64,000 nt of DNA, from contig NZ_JPWH01000001.1 of the NCBI RefSeq assembly GCF_003326755.1, forward strand, positions 118,227 through 182,226. Direction: 5' to 3'. The notes below the pieces were generated by a model that was not told the origin of the DNA, made no database searches, and saw nothing but the letters and a program-made list of their open reading frames with translations. Positions 16,923 through 26,336 of the stretch are shown here, one piece after another (position 1 is the first letter of the stretch; each line of letters begins with the position of its first letter). Position numbers and translations under genes: made by a program. The DNA comes from Thalassospira profundimaris (GTDB taxonomy: Bacteria; Pseudomonadota; Alphaproteobacteria; Rhodospirillales; Thalassospiraceae).

Positions 16923-17504
16923 ATGATTGATCAAAAAGCGCTCGATATTCTGTTTCATGACGCACGCAGCCATAATGGCTGGCTCGATAAAAAGGTGGAC
17001 CGCGCCCTGTTGAAACAGGCCTGGGATATTGCCGTGATGGGCCCTACCAGCGCCAATTGTGAACCGATGCGCGTTGTGTTTGTCGAAAGCAGCGACGCCA
17101 AGGCACGCCTTGAACCGCTGATGGCGGAAGGCAATCGCGCCAAAACCATGACGGCCCCGGTAACGGCGATTATCGGCCAAGACATGGAATTTTATGAAAA
17201 GCTGCCTGCATTGTTCCCCCATGCCGATGCCCGTTCCTGGTTTGTTGGCAATGAGGAACTGATCCAGGCCACCGCCTTTCGCAATGCCAGCCTGCAAGGG
17301 GCCTATCTGATTATGGCATTACGCGCACTTGGCCTGGATTGCGGGCCAATGTCCGGCTTTGATGCCGATGGGGTTGACCGCGAATTTTTTGCCGGTACCG
17401 CCGTCAAAACCAATTTCATGATCAATATCGGCTATGGCGACCCTGCAAAACTGTTTGATCGCAGCCCCCGCATGAGTTTTGACGACGGGGCCAGCATCAT
17501 TTAA
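16923..17504 (+). CDS. RutE-like nitroreductase-family reductase
   Basis: The 193-residue flavin-dependent reductase belongs to the RutE/HadB-like branch. It contains ARSHNGWLDKKVDRALLKQ, MGPTSANCEPMRVVFV, RNASLQGAYLIMALRALGLD and GPMSGFDADGVDREFF. RutE reduces malonic semialdehyde to 3-hydroxypropionate at the end of the Rut pyrimidine-degradation route. Here no other rut gene is adjacent. The gene is a single unit with its own sigma-54 promoter and terminator. That nitrogen-linked control matches the NtrC control of the E. coli rut operon and supports a role in pyrimidine or related nitrogen salvage. Confidence 0.85.
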   Translation: MIDQKALDILFHDARSHNGWLDKKVDRALLKQAWDIAVMGPTSANCEPMRVVFVESSDAKARLEPLMAEGNRAKTMTAPVTAIIGQDMEFYEKLPALFPHADARSWFVGNEELIQATAFRNASLQGAYLIMALRALGLDCGPMSGFDADGVDREFFAGTAVKTNFMINIGYGDPAKLFDRSPRMSFDDGASII

Positions 17505-17529
17505 CGGGTTTTACGATACGACTCGGCCC

Positions 17530-17564
17530 AATGCCGCCCCGTTTTCAAACGCGGCGGCATTTTT
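17530..17564 (+). terminator. Intrinsic terminator after the rutE-like gene
   Basis: AATGCCGCC and GGCGGCATT make a 9-bp GC-rich stem, followed by a T-run ending at 17564. It begins 26 bases after the stop codon. Confidence 0.75.
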
Positions 17565-17700
17565 CACATGAAAAATCCGATATTTTTCAACGAATTGAAA
17601 ACTGTCATCTAAAGTTGATTTGATATTCACTCTTACATCATCATGGTAGGCCAAATTTATATCGCCATTTTAAGGCTGGCGTTTTGATCTGGAGAAACCC

Positions 17701-19110
17701 TTGGGCTTTCGGCAACTGCTCGCAACCGCGTTTGCACTCAACATTCCGCCTACGGCCATTCTGGTATTGCTCGCGGCATCCGACCAGATTGCCTGGGGGC
17801 TTGCCATTATTGCCGCCGGGGCGTCCTGGCTGGGCGTTGTCGGACTGCTGCGTATCTATTTCAAGGACTTGCGGGCCGTGGCGCGCTATGCGGCCACCCT
17901 GCGCGATCATTTTCGCGGCACCCCGCCCCAGCGCATGACATTCGAGGCCGCCGCAGAGCTTTCCTCGCTTTATACCCAGATCACAACCGCCTTTCGCGAA
18001 CGCATCATCACGCTGGAAGCGCAAACCAGCACCGATGCCGAAATTCTCGATCATTTGCCCAATCCGGTGATTATGGTCAATCGCCAGCGCACCGTTACCG
18101 GCTTTAACCAGGCGGCAAAGTCGCTGTTTCACAATCTGGAAACCGGTTATGACCTGACCCGCTTTATCCGCGATCCCATTTTGCTCGATGCCTTTGATAC
18201 GGTATCATCGGGCCGTCGCAAAATGCAGCATACCGAATTTGTGATGTCGAGCGACGCCCAGCGCCATTTTGATGTTCTGACCGCCCATTTGCCCGCCGAA
18301 ACCGGCAACCGCAATTTCGTGCTGTCCTTTAGTGATTTGACCGAACTGCGCAAGGTTGAACAGATGCGCGCCGATTTTGCCGCCGATGCCGGGCATGAAT
18401 TGCGCACCCCGCTTTCGGTCTTGCTGGGTTTTATCGAAACCCTGGAAGGCCCGGCCAAGGATGACCCCGATGCCCTGGGGCAGTTCCTGCCGGTGATGCG
18501 TGATCAGGCGCAACGCATGCAAAGCCTTGTTGAAGATCTGCTCTCGCTGGCCCGGATCGAGCTGAATGAACACACACCCCCCTCGAACGATTGTGATGTC
18601 AGCACCATTATCGACAAGGTGGCAATGGCCCTCAAGGTCAAGGCGGATGCCAAAAACATGGATATCCGTGTCACCACCAATCTCGAAAACACCCACACGA
18701 TTGGCGAAGAAAAGGAACTGATCCAAGTTTTCCAGAACCTGATCGAAAATGCCATCAAATACGGGCATCAGGACAGCACGGTCGATGTCAAAATTGATCT
18801 GGCGAAAAACCCGCCTGCCGCTCTGGCGCGCTATCGTCACAGCCGCATCATGTCGGTTTCGGTCTGTGACCAGTCCGATGGCATCGCCCGCGAACATTTA
18901 CCCCGCCTGACCGAACGTTTTTACCGGGTTGATACCGCCCGCTCACGCGCAGTCGGCGGCACCGGCCTTGGCCTGGCGATTGTCAAACACCTGGTTCAGC
19001 GCCATCGCGGCACCATGACCATCGAAAGCGAAGTGGGCAAGGGATCGGTCTTTACCGTCTATCTGCCTGCCCGGACCGGCGATAATGTCCATAAACTTCA
19101 TCGGGCGTGA
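17701..19110 (+). CDS. phoR: PhoR-like sensor histidine kinase
   Basis: The 469-residue kinase starts at TTG, with GGAG about 7 bases upstream. Two membrane segments occupy residues about 5-52 with almost no periplasmic loop, as in PhoR. A PAS domain follows (about 110-210, ILDHLPNPVIMVNRQ). Then come the HisKA box with the phosphoacceptor in ADAGHELRTPLSVLLGF and the ATPase domain with NLIENAIKYG and GGTGLGLAIVKHLV. The D box reads CDQSDGIAREHLPRL instead of the common DNGxGI. PhoR senses phosphate status with the Pst system, but no phoB, pst or phoU follows; a toxin/antitoxin pair does. The partner regulator must be encoded elsewhere. Confidence 0.85.
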   Translation: MGFRQLLATAFALNIPPTAILVLLAASDQIAWGLAIIAAGASWLGVVGLLRIYFKDLRAVARYAATLRDHFRGTPPQRMTFEAAAELSSLYTQITTAFRERIITLEAQTSTDAEILDHLPNPVIMVNRQRTVTGFNQAAKSLFHNLETGYDLTRFIRDPILLDAFDTVSSGRRKMQHTEFVMSSDAQRHFDVLTAHLPAETGNRNFVLSFSDLTELRKVEQMRADFAADAGHELRTPLSVLLGFIETLEGPAKDDPDALGQFLPVMRDQAQRMQSLVEDLLSLARIELNEHTPPSNDCDVSTIIDKVAMALKVKADAKNMDIRVTTNLENTHTIGEEKELIQVFQNLIENAIKYGHQDSTVDVKIDLAKNPPAALARYRHSRIMSVSVCDQSDGIAREHLPRLTERFYRVDTARSRAVGGTGLGLAIVKHLVQRHRGTMTIESEVGKGSVFTVYLPARTGDNVHKLHRA

Positions 19111-19119
19111 CAAAAACAC

Positions 19120-19707
19120 CTATCGCGACAGATCCGCATCGTAGGTTGTCAAAACCCAGTTTGGCAGGATCGGCGCAGCCTGCACAAGGCGGCCATCGGC
19201 AAACAGCAAAACCTGCTGCGGCGGCTGATTAAGCCTGGAATTATCAAAAACCATACCCCGATCCGCCCGCAAAACGGCATCCCTAATCAAGGGTTTCCCC
19301 CGATCATAGCGCGCCCGGATTTTATCCTCGGGCACATCATGTCCGCCTTCCCGGGTGCGTTCCCTGACCCGTGCCACCGAAAGATCGGCACTCTCCACAC
19401 CCACATGTGCAACGATAACGATATAACCCCGCCCTTTGGCGTCATCGATAAACTGCAACTTGGAGGGATGGGAAAAAACGGTTTCCGTTGCGAAACTTTT
19501 GCGCAGTTCCAGCATTCGGGATCGACGATCATCCGCAATCCTTGCCGCATCGTAAGAAGCTTCAGGCGACCGATCCTTTAGCTCGTCACGCTGAATAATA
19601 TCGGCATTGATAAAAGGACCGGCAAAATGCGGCGCAATACGGGTTTGATAAAAGGTGGACTTGCCCGCACCGTTTGGCCCGGCCAACAAAACAAGGCTGG
19701 GTTTCAT
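19120..19707 (-). CDS. Zeta-toxin-like P-loop kinase
   Basis: The 195-residue protein has the zeta-toxin fold. It shows the Walker A loop LVLLAGPNGAGKSTFYQT, INADIIQRDELKD near residue 37, and the substrate-binding SFATETVFSHPSK. Zeta toxins phosphorylate UDP-N-acetylglucosamine and block wall synthesis. Other chromosomal members act on different small molecules. It is the second gene of a two-gene unit: its ATG overlaps the antitoxin stop by 4 bases. It converges on the phoR-like gene with only 9 bases between stops. Confidence 0.85.
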   Translation of the reverse strand: MKPSLVLLAGPNGAGKSTFYQTRIAPHFAGPFINADIIQRDELKDRSPEASYDAARIADDRRSRMLELRKSFATETVFSHPSKLQFIDDAKGRGYIVIVAHVGVESADLSVARVRERTREGGHDVPEDKIRARYDRGKPLIRDAVLRADRGMVFDNSRLNQPPQQVLLFADGRLVQAAPILPNWVLTTYDADLSR

Positions 19708-20060
19708 GCCACATCATCATTTTTGGCAAAACACAAATTACCGCCTGCATCCAGGCCGACACCCTGTCCCAGCTTTCGGCGTTTGGCAAAAAACGCCTGT
19801 TCCGAATCAGAGGGTTGCGCCATTTGCGTGACAAAACCATCAAGCCAAAATGCTTCTTCTTCGCTGCTCAATTCGGTTGTATCGCGGGCACCCTCAAGTG
19901 CTGCCGTAATTTTGGCATGGTCAAAACTGCCGGAATGTTCAATTGCCCGTCCGATTTTCAGCCAATGAGTGATCTGCCCGGCAACAGAACGACTGTGAAT
20001 ATCCGCCTCATGCCGAACCAGGGCCATAATCTCGTCAGACAGTTTCACAGATTGCGGCAT
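19704..20060 (-). CDS. ParD-like antitoxin
   Basis: The 118-residue protein begins MPQSVKLSDEIMALVRHEAD. It carries the ParD-like (ribbon-helix-helix) pattern continuing as SRSVAGQITHWLKIGRAIE. The C-terminal half, rich in acidic residues (TTELSSEEEAFWLDGF), is probably the part that neutralises the toxin. The start is well supported by AGGAGGTGATC directly before ATG at 20060. The gene overlaps the zeta-like toxin by ATGA. Two palindromes upstream are likely its autoregulatory operators. Pairing a ParD-like antitoxin with a zeta-like toxin differs from the classical epsilon/zeta system. Confidence 0.83.
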   Translation of the reverse strand: MPQSVKLSDEIMALVRHEADIHSRSVAGQITHWLKIGRAIEHSGSFDHAKITAALEGARDTTELSSEEEAFWLDGFVTQMAQPSDSEQAFFAKRRKLGQGVGLDAGGNLCFAKNDDVA

Positions 20061-20090
20061 GATCACCTCCTTGCGCTCATCTGACCAAAA

Positions 20091-20133
20091 GTGGCAAAAT
20101 GCCACCTGAATAAAAGGTAGCAAAATGCCACCT
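20091..20133. promoter_or_regulatory. Double palindromic operator of the toxin/antitoxin pair
   Basis: GTGGCAAAATGCCAC (20091-20105) and GTAGCAAAATGCCAC (20117-20131) repeat the same near-perfect palindrome at 26-base spacing, about 30 bases upstream of the antitoxin start. This is the usual layout for autoregulation by a ribbon-helix-helix antitoxin. Confidence 0.72.
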
Positions 20134-20192
20134 CCCTATCAAGATTTCGGCACGCCGTTCGCCAAAAGTGCTTTTTTAGCAAAAGCAAACGC

Positions 20193-20225
20193 AAAAGGCC
20201 GACGCGATAAATGCGCCGGCCTTTT
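20193..20225 (-). terminator. Intrinsic terminator after hslU
   Basis: AAAAGGCCGACGC and GCGCCGGCCTTTT form a 13-bp stem with one mismatch and a 7-base loop. On the minus strand it lies 40 bases after the hslU stop and ends in TTTT. Confidence 0.75.
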
Positions 20226-20265
20226 AAAGTTAATCATGCAGGTCGAAAAACCCCGACCATTACGG

Positions 20266-21576
20266 TTAGAGAATGAATTTCGATAGATCGGTGTTTTTCG
20301 ACAGTTCCTCGACCTGATCGCGCACATATTGTGCGTCAATCACCACCTTTTCACCCGAACGATCGGTGGCGGTGAAGCTGATATCATCAAGCAGCTTTTC
20401 GAGAACCGTATGCAGGCGACGGGCCCCGATATTTTCAACCGTTTCATTCACCAGCGCCGAAATGCGGGCGATTTCGTCAATCGCATCATCGCTAAATTCC
20501 AGCGACACATCTTCGGTGCCCATCAGGGCGATATATTGCTTGATCAACGATGCTTCCGGTTCCAGCAGGATGCTGCGGAAATCGGCTTCCGTCAGCGCCT
20601 TCAGCTCAACCCGGATCGGCAAGCGTCCCTGCAATTCCGGCAACAGGTCCGACGGTTTTGCCAGATGGAACGCCCCCGAGCAGATAAACAGCACATGGTC
20701 GGTTTTCACCGTGCCATGCTTGGTGGAAACCGTCGTACCCTCGATCAGGGGCAGCAGGTCGCGCTGTACGCCTTCGCGCGACACATCTCCGCCGCGTTCG
20801 GACCGCGCGGTGATCTTGTCGATCTCGTCCAGGAAGACAATACCGTTCTGCTCGACATTCTCGATGGCTTCGGCTGTCACCTTTTCCATGTCGAGAAGTT
20901 TGTCGGATTCTTCCTCGATCAAACGCTCAAAGGCTTCGGCCACGCTCATGCGTTTGGCCTTGGTCTGGCCGCCAAAGGCTTTGCCGAACATATCGGACAG
21001 GTTCAGCATCCCCATCTGCGCGCCCGGCATACCCGGCACATCAATGGTCGGCATCGAGGTCGAGGCACTTTCCTGCACCTGAATCTCGATTTCCTTATCC
21101 TGCAATTCGCCTTCACGCAATTTCTTGCGGAATTTCTGGCGCGTCTCGGCAGAGGCATTTTCACCGACCAGGCTGTCAAGGATCCGTTCCTCGGCCTGGA
21201 GTTCCGCCTTGGCGGTAACTTTGCGTTTCATCATCGAGCGGGTCAGATCGATGGAAACTTCCAGAAGATCGCGAATGATCTGTTCGACATCGCGCCCGAC
21301 ATAGCCGACTTCGGTAAATTTGGTCGCTTCGACCTTCAGAAAGGGGGCGTCGGCCAGTTTGGCAAGGCGGCGGGCGATTTCGGTTTTACCCACCCCGGTC
21401 GGGCCGATCATCAGAATGTTTTTCGGCAGAACTTCGCCGCGCATCGGCTCGGTCAGTTGCTGGCGACGCCAGCGATTGCGCAGGGCCACCGCAACGGCGC
21501 GCTTGGCCTCTTTTTGTCCGATGATATGGCGATCAAGTTCTGAAACAATTTCGCGCGGGCTGAATTGCTGTGTCAT
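20266..21576 (-). CDS. hslU: ATP-dependent protease ATPase subunit HslU (ClpY)
   Basis: The 436-residue AAA+ unfoldase feeds substrates to HslV. It shows the N-terminal [17 protein letters not shown], Walker A in [17 protein letters not shown], the pore motif region [16 protein letters not shown], Walker B in [14 protein letters not shown], and the C-terminal [12 protein letters not shown] that docks into HslV. The ATG at 21576 (MTQQFSPRE) gives the family length; an upstream ATG in the open frame is not needed. It follows hslV by 72 bases in a single unit. Confidence 0.96.
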   Translation of the reverse strand: MTQQFSPREIVSELDRHIIGQKEAKRAVAVALRNRWRRQQLTEPMRGEVLPKNILMIGPTGVGKTEIARRLAKLADAPFLKVEATKFTEVGYVGRDVEQIIRDLLEVSIDLTRSMMKRKVTAKAELQAEERILDSLVGENASAETRQKFRKKLREGELQDKEIEIQVQESASTSMPTIDVPGMPGAQMGMLNLSDMFGKAFGGQTKAKRMSVAEAFERLIEEESDKLLDMEKVTAEAIENVEQNGIVFLDEIDKITARSERGGDVSREGVQRDLLPLIEGTTVSTKHGTVKTDHVLFICSGAFHLAKPSDLLPELQGRLPIRVELKALTEADFRSILLEPEASLIKQYIALMGTEDVSLEFSDDAIDEIARISALVNETVENIGARRLHTVLEKLLDDISFTATDRSGEKVVIDAQYVRDQVEELSKNTDLSKFIL

Positions 21577-21648
21577 GTATTTTGGTCCGGTTTGTAACGC
21601 GATGATCCCCATAATGGGCAATCACGGCGCGGATGACAGACGTCTCGC

Positions 21649-22218
21649 TCAGGCGACGTCCTTTGCCTCATCAAGTTTTTCAAGGGTGATACTGCCATTT
21701 GTGTAAACACAAATATCACCGGCAATTTTCATCGCCCGGCGGGCAATTTCCTCGGCATCCATGTCCTGGTCAATCAGGGCACGGGCCGCCGACAGGGCAT
21801 AATTCCCGCCCGATCCAATGGCGATAATGCCGTCTTCAGGTTCCAAAACGTCGCCCATGCCCGTCAGAACCAGTGAAATATCACGGTCAACAACGGCCAT
21901 CATGGCTTCAAGACGGCGCAAATAACGGTCGGTCCGCCAGTCCTTTGCCAATTCGACACAGGCGCGCATGGTCTGGCCGGGATGGCGCTCCAGTTTGGCT
22001 TCCAGCCGTTCAAGCAGGGTAAAGGCATCGGCGGTGGCCCCGGCAAAGCCGACAATAATGTCCTGCTTCTGGCCGATACGGCGCACCTTGCGGGCATTGC
22101 CCTTGATCACGGTCTGACCCAGGGACACCTGCCCGTCACCGGCAATCACCACCTGATTACCCTTGCGAACGGAAAGAATTGTCGTCCCGTGCCAGCTTTG
22201 CTGCGATTGATCGCTCAT
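21649..22218 (-). CDS. hslV: ATP-dependent protease peptidase subunit HslV (ClpQ)
   Basis: The 189-residue threonine protease begins [11 protein letters not shown], a propeptide removed to expose the catalytic threonine of TTILSVRKG. Other family features are [35 protein letters not shown] and [17 protein letters not shown]. It forms the double ring that partners HslU in heat-shock protein degradation. The longer propeptide is usual in alphaproteobacteria. The gene diverges from hisB across about 220 bases that should hold both promoters. Confidence 0.95.
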   Translation of the reverse strand: MSDQSQQSWHGTTILSVRKGNQVVIAGDGQVSLGQTVIKGNARKVRRIGQKQDIIVGFAGATADAFTLLERLEAKLERHPGQTMRACVELAKDWRTDRYLRRLEAMMAVVDRDISLVLTGMGDVLEPEDGIIAIGSGGNYALSAARALIDQDMDAEEIARRAMKIAGDICVYTNGSITLEKLDEAKDVA

Positions 22219-22441
22219 GAAAACTTCCTGAAATTGGCCTTTACATGTTCCGGTCAAGAGTTAGCACGTAGAAAGGCAGGGTCAAGGGGTTGGGCGTTGC
22301 CGGCCTGCCGGACTGTGCTGTTTTTAACCCTGGATGTTTTTTTGCGGCCATTGCGTATGCGGTTAAACTGGCAATTCAGATGCGATGTTGCTAAATAACC
22401 AGCAGACAGACGCATTGATTTTGCAGGAAAGGAGCCTTTGC

Positions 22442-23041
22442 ATGCGCAAGGCCCGCGTAGAGCGCAATACCAACGAAACCCGGATCACCGCAGAGGTCAA
22501 TCTGGACGGCACCGGTGTCTATGACATCAAAACCGGTGTGGGGTTTCTGGATCACATGCTTGAACAGCTTTCACGCCACAGCCTGATGGACCTGACGGTT
22601 CGCGCCGAGGGCGACCTGCATATCGATTTCCACCATACCACCGAGGATTCCGGCATCGCCATTGGACAGGCCTTTGCCAAGGCCCTTGGCGATAAAAAGG
22701 GCATCACCCGGTATGGAAGCTGCCTTCTGCCAATGGACGAAGCCCTGACCCGTGTTGCGCTGGATATTTCCAGTCGTCCGTATCTGATCTGGAATGTCAC
22801 CTTCACCCGTGACAAGATCGGCAATATGGATACCGAACTGTTTCGCGAATGGTTTCAGGGCTTTGCCCAGGCGGCAGGCATCACGCTGCATGTCGAAAAC
22901 CTGTATGGTGAAAACAATCACCATATTATCGAAAGCAGCTTCAAGGCGCTGGCGCGGTCGCTGCGCGATGCGATCGAAATTGATCCGCGCAAATCCGATG
23001 CCATTCCGTCAACAAAGGGTGTTCTGGGCGGGTCACTGTAA
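22442..23041 (+). CDS. hisB: Imidazoleglycerol-phosphate dehydratase
   Basis: This 199-residue monofunctional HisB carries out the sixth step of histidine synthesis. It has the two manganese-binding histidine motifs, [16 protein letters not shown] and [16 protein letters not shown], plus [15 protein letters not shown]. The start [10 protein letters not shown] has AGGAAAGGAG upstream. It is the first gene of the his cluster here, followed by a DUF2628 gene and then hisH, hisA, hisF and hisE. hisG, hisD and hisC are not in the window. Confidence 0.96.
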   Translation: MRKARVERNTNETRITAEVNLDGTGVYDIKTGVGFLDHMLEQLSRHSLMDLTVRAEGDLHIDFHHTTEDSGIAIGQAFAKALGDKKGITRYGSCLLPMDEALTRVALDISSRPYLIWNVTFTRDKIGNMDTELFREWFQGFAQAAGITLHVENLYGENNHHIIESSFKALARSLRDAIEIDPRKSDAIPSTKGVLGGSL

Positions 23042-23123
23042 ACGTCCCGTTTTCCGGCCTGCCGTCCAGGCCAATCCATTCCGGGGCCGATTAACCGGTT
23101 CCGGGACGAAAGTCTGAATTTCG

Positions 23124-23552
23124 ATGAAGGTTTATACCGTTCATATCAATCCCGGCCAGGCCGATCCGATCGAAGATGCGGTGCTGGTACGTGAAGGTTT
23201 CAATTTCTGGGCCTTTCTGCTGACCGGCCTGTGGGCGCTGTTTCACCGGCAATGGCTGGCTTTTATCGCTCTGCTGGTGGTTTCCGGCCTCGTCAATCTG
23301 ACGATTCATCTCGCCAATGGCGGGCCAGAAATGGAGTTTTGGCTCAATGTCGTGGTTGCCATCGGCTTTGGTCTGATTGCCAATGACCTGCGCCGGCGCA
23401 AACTGGCAAAGCAGGGCTGGAAAATGGTGGATATCATTGCCAGCAGCAGCGAAAAAGATGCCCTTTACCAATATGTGCATCGGGCGGTGAAACATACCGC
23501 CGTAACTCCGACCCCTGTTTCGTCCTATTACGGGAGCACCCCCACCCCATGA
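23124..23552 (+). CDS. DUF2628 membrane protein in the his cluster
   Basis: The 142-residue protein matches the DUF2628 pattern: a short soluble start ([11 protein letters not shown]), the family block [20 protein letters not shown], two or three membrane helices up to about residue 92 ([19 protein letters not shown]), and a cytoplasmic tail. Its function is unknown. Its last codons overlap the hisH start by 4 bases, so it is translated with the histidine genes. The neighbourhood suggests a conserved link, but not necessarily a catalytic role, in histidine synthesis. Confidence 0.8.
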   Translation: MKVYTVHINPGQADPIEDAVLVREGFNFWAFLLTGLWALFHRQWLAFIALLVVSGLVNLTIHLANGGPEMEFWLNVVVAIGFGLIANDLRRRKLAKQGWKMVDIIASSSEKDALYQYVHRAVKHTAVTPTPVSSYYGSTPTP

Positions 23553-24199
23553 CCGTCGCGATTATTGATTACGGTTCAGGCAATCTGCGTTCTTGCGCCA
23601 AGGCATTCGAGCGGGCGGCCCGCGAAAACAGCCTTGCCCTTGATGTTGTCGTCACCGACAACCCGCATCATGTGCGCGATGCCAGCCATATCGTCCTGCC
23701 CGGTGTTGGTGCCTTTGCCGATTGCCGGGCTGGCCTGGATGCGGTCGAAGGCATGGTGGACATGCTTGAAGAACAGGTCATTAAGGGGGGAAAACCCTTT
23801 ATGGGCATTTGTGTTGGCATGCAATTGATGGCAAAGGTTGGCCGTGAATTTACCGACACCGAAGGTCTGGGCTGGATTGACGGTGAGGTTGTTGCCATTG
23901 AACCCGATGACCCGTCCCTTAAAATTCCGCATATGGGCTGGAATGAATTGCGCCTTGATGATACCGGAGAAAACCACCCGGTTCTTACGGGCATTTCCAG
24001 CAGCGATCACGCCTATTTTGTCCATAGTTTTCATATGCGTATCACCAGCCCGTCACAGCGTTTGGCCCGGGTTGATTACGGAACCGAAATTACAGCCATT
24101 GTCGGGCGTGACAATATGATCGGGACACAGTTTCACCCGGAAAAAAGCCAGAAAACAGGATTGACCCTGATCGGGAATTTCCTGGGATGGAGACCATGA
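23549..24199 (+). CDS. hisH: Imidazole glycerol phosphate synthase subunit HisH
   Basis: The 216-residue class-I glutamine amidotransferase supplies ammonia to HisF. It has [19 protein letters not shown], the nucleophile cysteine in [11 protein letters not shown], and the catalytic His-Glu in [13 protein letters not shown]. It overlaps the DUF2628 gene at its start and a GNAT gene at its end, each by 4 bases. hisF, its partner, is two genes downstream. Confidence 0.96.
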   Translation: MTVAIIDYGSGNLRSCAKAFERAARENSLALDVVVTDNPHHVRDASHIVLPGVGAFADCRAGLDAVEGMVDMLEEQVIKGGKPFMGICVGMQLMAKVGREFTDTEGLGWIDGEVVAIEPDDPSLKIPHMGWNELRLDDTGENHPVLTGISSSDHAYFVHSFHMRITSPSQRLARVDYGTEITAIVGRDNMIGTQFHPEKSQKTGLTLIGNFLGWRP

Positions 24200-24750
24200 G
24201 CGGACCCAGCGTCACCCTGAACCCGAATGTTTATGCCGAACATGTCACCGAGCTTTCGCCCGGCGACCTGTCGGACATTGTGGATGCCTGTATTCAGGCT
24301 ATTGTCGAAGGCGGCGGCTTTGGCTGGTTAACCCCGCCCGGTCGCCCGGAAATGGAAAAATACTGGCGCGGCGTTTTGATCATGCCAGGACGGCATTTGT
24401 TTGTTTCACGCGTGGACGGGGTCATTTCGGGGGCGGCACAACTTATTGAAACGCCAGCCAACCTGGAATCCCAACGCCATTCCGCGCAAATTACCGGGCA
24501 TTTTGTTGCACCCTGGGCACGGGGCCGGGGCAATGGCAAGGCGATTGTGCGCGCGATTGAATATTTCGCCCGGCAAAAAGGTTACAGCGTGCTGAAACTG
24601 GATTTGCGCGAAACCCAAACGGCGGCCATCGCCCTTTATCACAGCATGGGATATGTGCGCTGGGGCATTAATCCCTATTACGCCATGATCGACGGCAAAA
24701 TGGTCGAAGGCTATTACTACACCAAGAAAATACAGGAATCCGAACAGTGA
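24196..24750 (+). CDS. GNAT-family N-acetyltransferase inserted in the his cluster
   Basis: The 184-residue acetyltransferase has the acetyl-CoA loop in [20 protein letters not shown] and a family-like end [19 protein letters not shown]. The ATG at 24196 overlaps the hisH stop as ATGA, and its own stop overlaps the hisA start by 4 bases. It is therefore tightly coupled to histidine synthesis genes on both sides. An ATG at 24187 is also in frame. The substrate is unknown; a metabolite of the pathway or an unrelated housekeeping target are both possible. Confidence 0.85.
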   Translation: MSGPSVTLNPNVYAEHVTELSPGDLSDIVDACIQAIVEGGGFGWLTPPGRPEMEKYWRGVLIMPGRHLFVSRVDGVISGAAQLIETPANLESQRHSAQITGHFVAPWARGRGNGKAIVRAIEYFARQKGYSVLKLDLRETQTAAIALYHSMGYVRWGINPYYAMIDGKMVEGYYYTKKIQESEQ

Positions 24751-25475
24751 ACCTTTATCCGGCAATTGACCTGAAAGACGGGGCCTGCGTTCGCCTGTTG
24801 CGTGGCGACATGGACAAGGCCACCGTCTTTAACGACGATCCCGGCAGCCAGGCAGCGGAATTTGTCGATAAAGGATGCCATTGGGTCCATGTGGTGGACC
24901 TGAACGGGGCCTTTGCCGGTGAACCGGTCAATGGGGCGGCGGTTGATTCCATTCTGGCCGCCGTTGGCACACGCGCCAAGGTGCAGCTTGGTGGCGGTAT
25001 CCGCAATATGGAAACCGTTGATTACTGGCTGAACAAGGGCGTTCACCGCGTCATTCTGGGCACGGTAGCGCTGCGCAACCCGGACTTTGTCAAGGAAGCC
25101 TGCGCAAAATGGCCGGGACGTATTGCTGTTGGCATTGATGCCCGCGATGGCTTTGTTGCCGTTGAAGGCTGGGCCGAAACATCGGAAATCACCGCCCTTG
25201 AGCTGGCCCGGAAATTCGAGGATTGCGGGGTAACGGCCATCATCTTCACCGATATTGACCGTGACGGAGCCATGGGCGGCCCGAATATCGACTCAACCGT
25301 CGCCCTGGCCAAGGCAATTTCAACCCCGGTCATTGCCTCGGGCGGGGTTTCCTCGCTGGAAGACCTTCTTGCCATCAAGGCCCGGGCCGATGCTGGAATT
25401 GACGGCGCCATTTCAGGCCGTGCGCTGTATGATGGCCGCATTGACCTGGCCCAGGCCATTGCCGCGCTGGCATAA
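24747..25475 (+). CDS. hisA: Phosphoribosylformimino-5-aminoimidazole carboxamide ribotide isomerase
   Basis: This 242-residue TIM-barrel isomerase catalyses the fourth step of histidine synthesis. The two catalytic aspartates are visible in [19 protein letters not shown] and in [14 protein letters not shown] region / [13 protein letters not shown]. Phosphate-binding loops are in [16 protein letters not shown] and [15 protein letters not shown]. It is coupled to the upstream GNAT gene by a 4-base overlap and followed by hisF after 15 bases. Confidence 0.96.
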   Translation: MNLYPAIDLKDGACVRLLRGDMDKATVFNDDPGSQAAEFVDKGCHWVHVVDLNGAFAGEPVNGAAVDSILAAVGTRAKVQLGGGIRNMETVDYWLNKGVHRVILGTVALRNPDFVKEACAKWPGRIAVGIDARDGFVAVEGWAETSEITALELARKFEDCGVTAIIFTDIDRDGAMGGPNIDSTVALAKAISTPVIASGGVSSLEDLLAIKARADAGIDGAISGRALYDGRIDLAQAIAALA

Positions 25476-25490
25476 CGACAGGAAAACGAC

Positions 25491-26252
25491 ATGCTGAAAA
25501 CCCGTGTAATACCCTGCCTGGATGTCAAGGATGGCCGCGTGGTCAAAGGGGTGAATTTCGTCGATCTGATCGATGCGGGCGACCCGGTCGAACAGGCCCG
25601 CATCTATGATGCCGAAGGGGCGGACGAGCTTTGTTTCCTGGATATCACCGCATCAAGCGATAACCGCGATACCATTTTTGATGTGGTGGCCCGCACCGCC
25701 GAGGCCTGCTTTATGCCCGTGACGGTGGGCGGGGGTGTGCGCACCCTTGAAGATATTCGCAAATTGCTGCTGGCCGGAGCGGACAAGGTTTCAATCAATA
25801 CCGCCGCGGTGAAAAACCCGGATTTTGTGCGCGAGGCTGCGCGCAAATTTGGCTCGCAATGTATTGTGGTTTCCATCGATGCCAAATCCACCGGACCGGA
25901 CAAATTCGAGATTTTCACCCACGGTGGTCGTAACGAAACCGGAATAGATGCCGTTTCTTTTGCGAAACAAATGACGGAATATGGTGCCGGTGAATTGCTT
26001 GTGACCTCGATGGACCGCGACGGTACCAAGTCGGGCTTTAACATTCCGCTAACCCGCACCATTGCCGATGCCGTGTCGGTTCCCGTCATCGCATCGGGTG
26101 GTGTTGGCACACTTGACCATATGGTTCAAGGGGTTACAGAGGGCCATGCCTCGGCGGTGCTGGCAGCATCGATTTTCCATTTTGGCACCTATCGCATCCG
26201 CGATGTCAAAAATCACATGAAGGCAGCGGGCATTCCGGTCCGCGACGCATAA
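25491..26252 (+). CDS. hisF: Imidazole glycerol phosphate synthase subunit HisF
   Basis: The 253-residue cyclase half of IGP synthase is a TIM barrel related to HisA. It begins [20 protein letters not shown], with the first catalytic aspartate, and has the second in [11 protein letters not shown]. Phosphate loops are [20 protein letters not shown] and [12 protein letters not shown]. It works as a heterodimer with HisH from the same operon. GACAGGAAAACGAC precedes the ATG. Confidence 0.97.
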   Translation: MLKTRVIPCLDVKDGRVVKGVNFVDLIDAGDPVEQARIYDAEGADELCFLDITASSDNRDTIFDVVARTAEACFMPVTVGGGVRTLEDIRKLLLAGADKVSINTAAVKNPDFVREAARKFGSQCIVVSIDAKSTGPDKFEIFTHGGRNETGIDAVSFAKQMTEYGAGELLVTSMDRDGTKSGFNIPLTRTIADAVSVPVIASGGVGTLDHMVQGVTEGHASAVLAASIFHFGTYRIRDVKNHMKAAGIPVRDA

Positions 26253-26336
26253 CATTTCGGAAATAGAACATTTTTCTGGATATTGTGATTCAGCCACGCT
26301 TTGCCAAGGGCCAGAACAATAAGCAGGACGGAAAAA

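Noticed and set aside
16575-17297. Upstream extension of the deacetylase open frame
   Set aside because: It would run antisense through the divergent control region and the RutE-like gene; the signal peptide begins just after the accepted start.
20329-21543. 404-codon plus-strand open frame opposite hslU
   Set aside because: It is a shadow of hslU, whose Walker motifs and C terminus are certain. The antisense product is of low-complexity composition and lacks a start signal.
24404-24420. TGTTTCACGCGTGG in the GNAT gene resembling parS
   Set aside because: The left arm matches but the right arm does not; likely chance.
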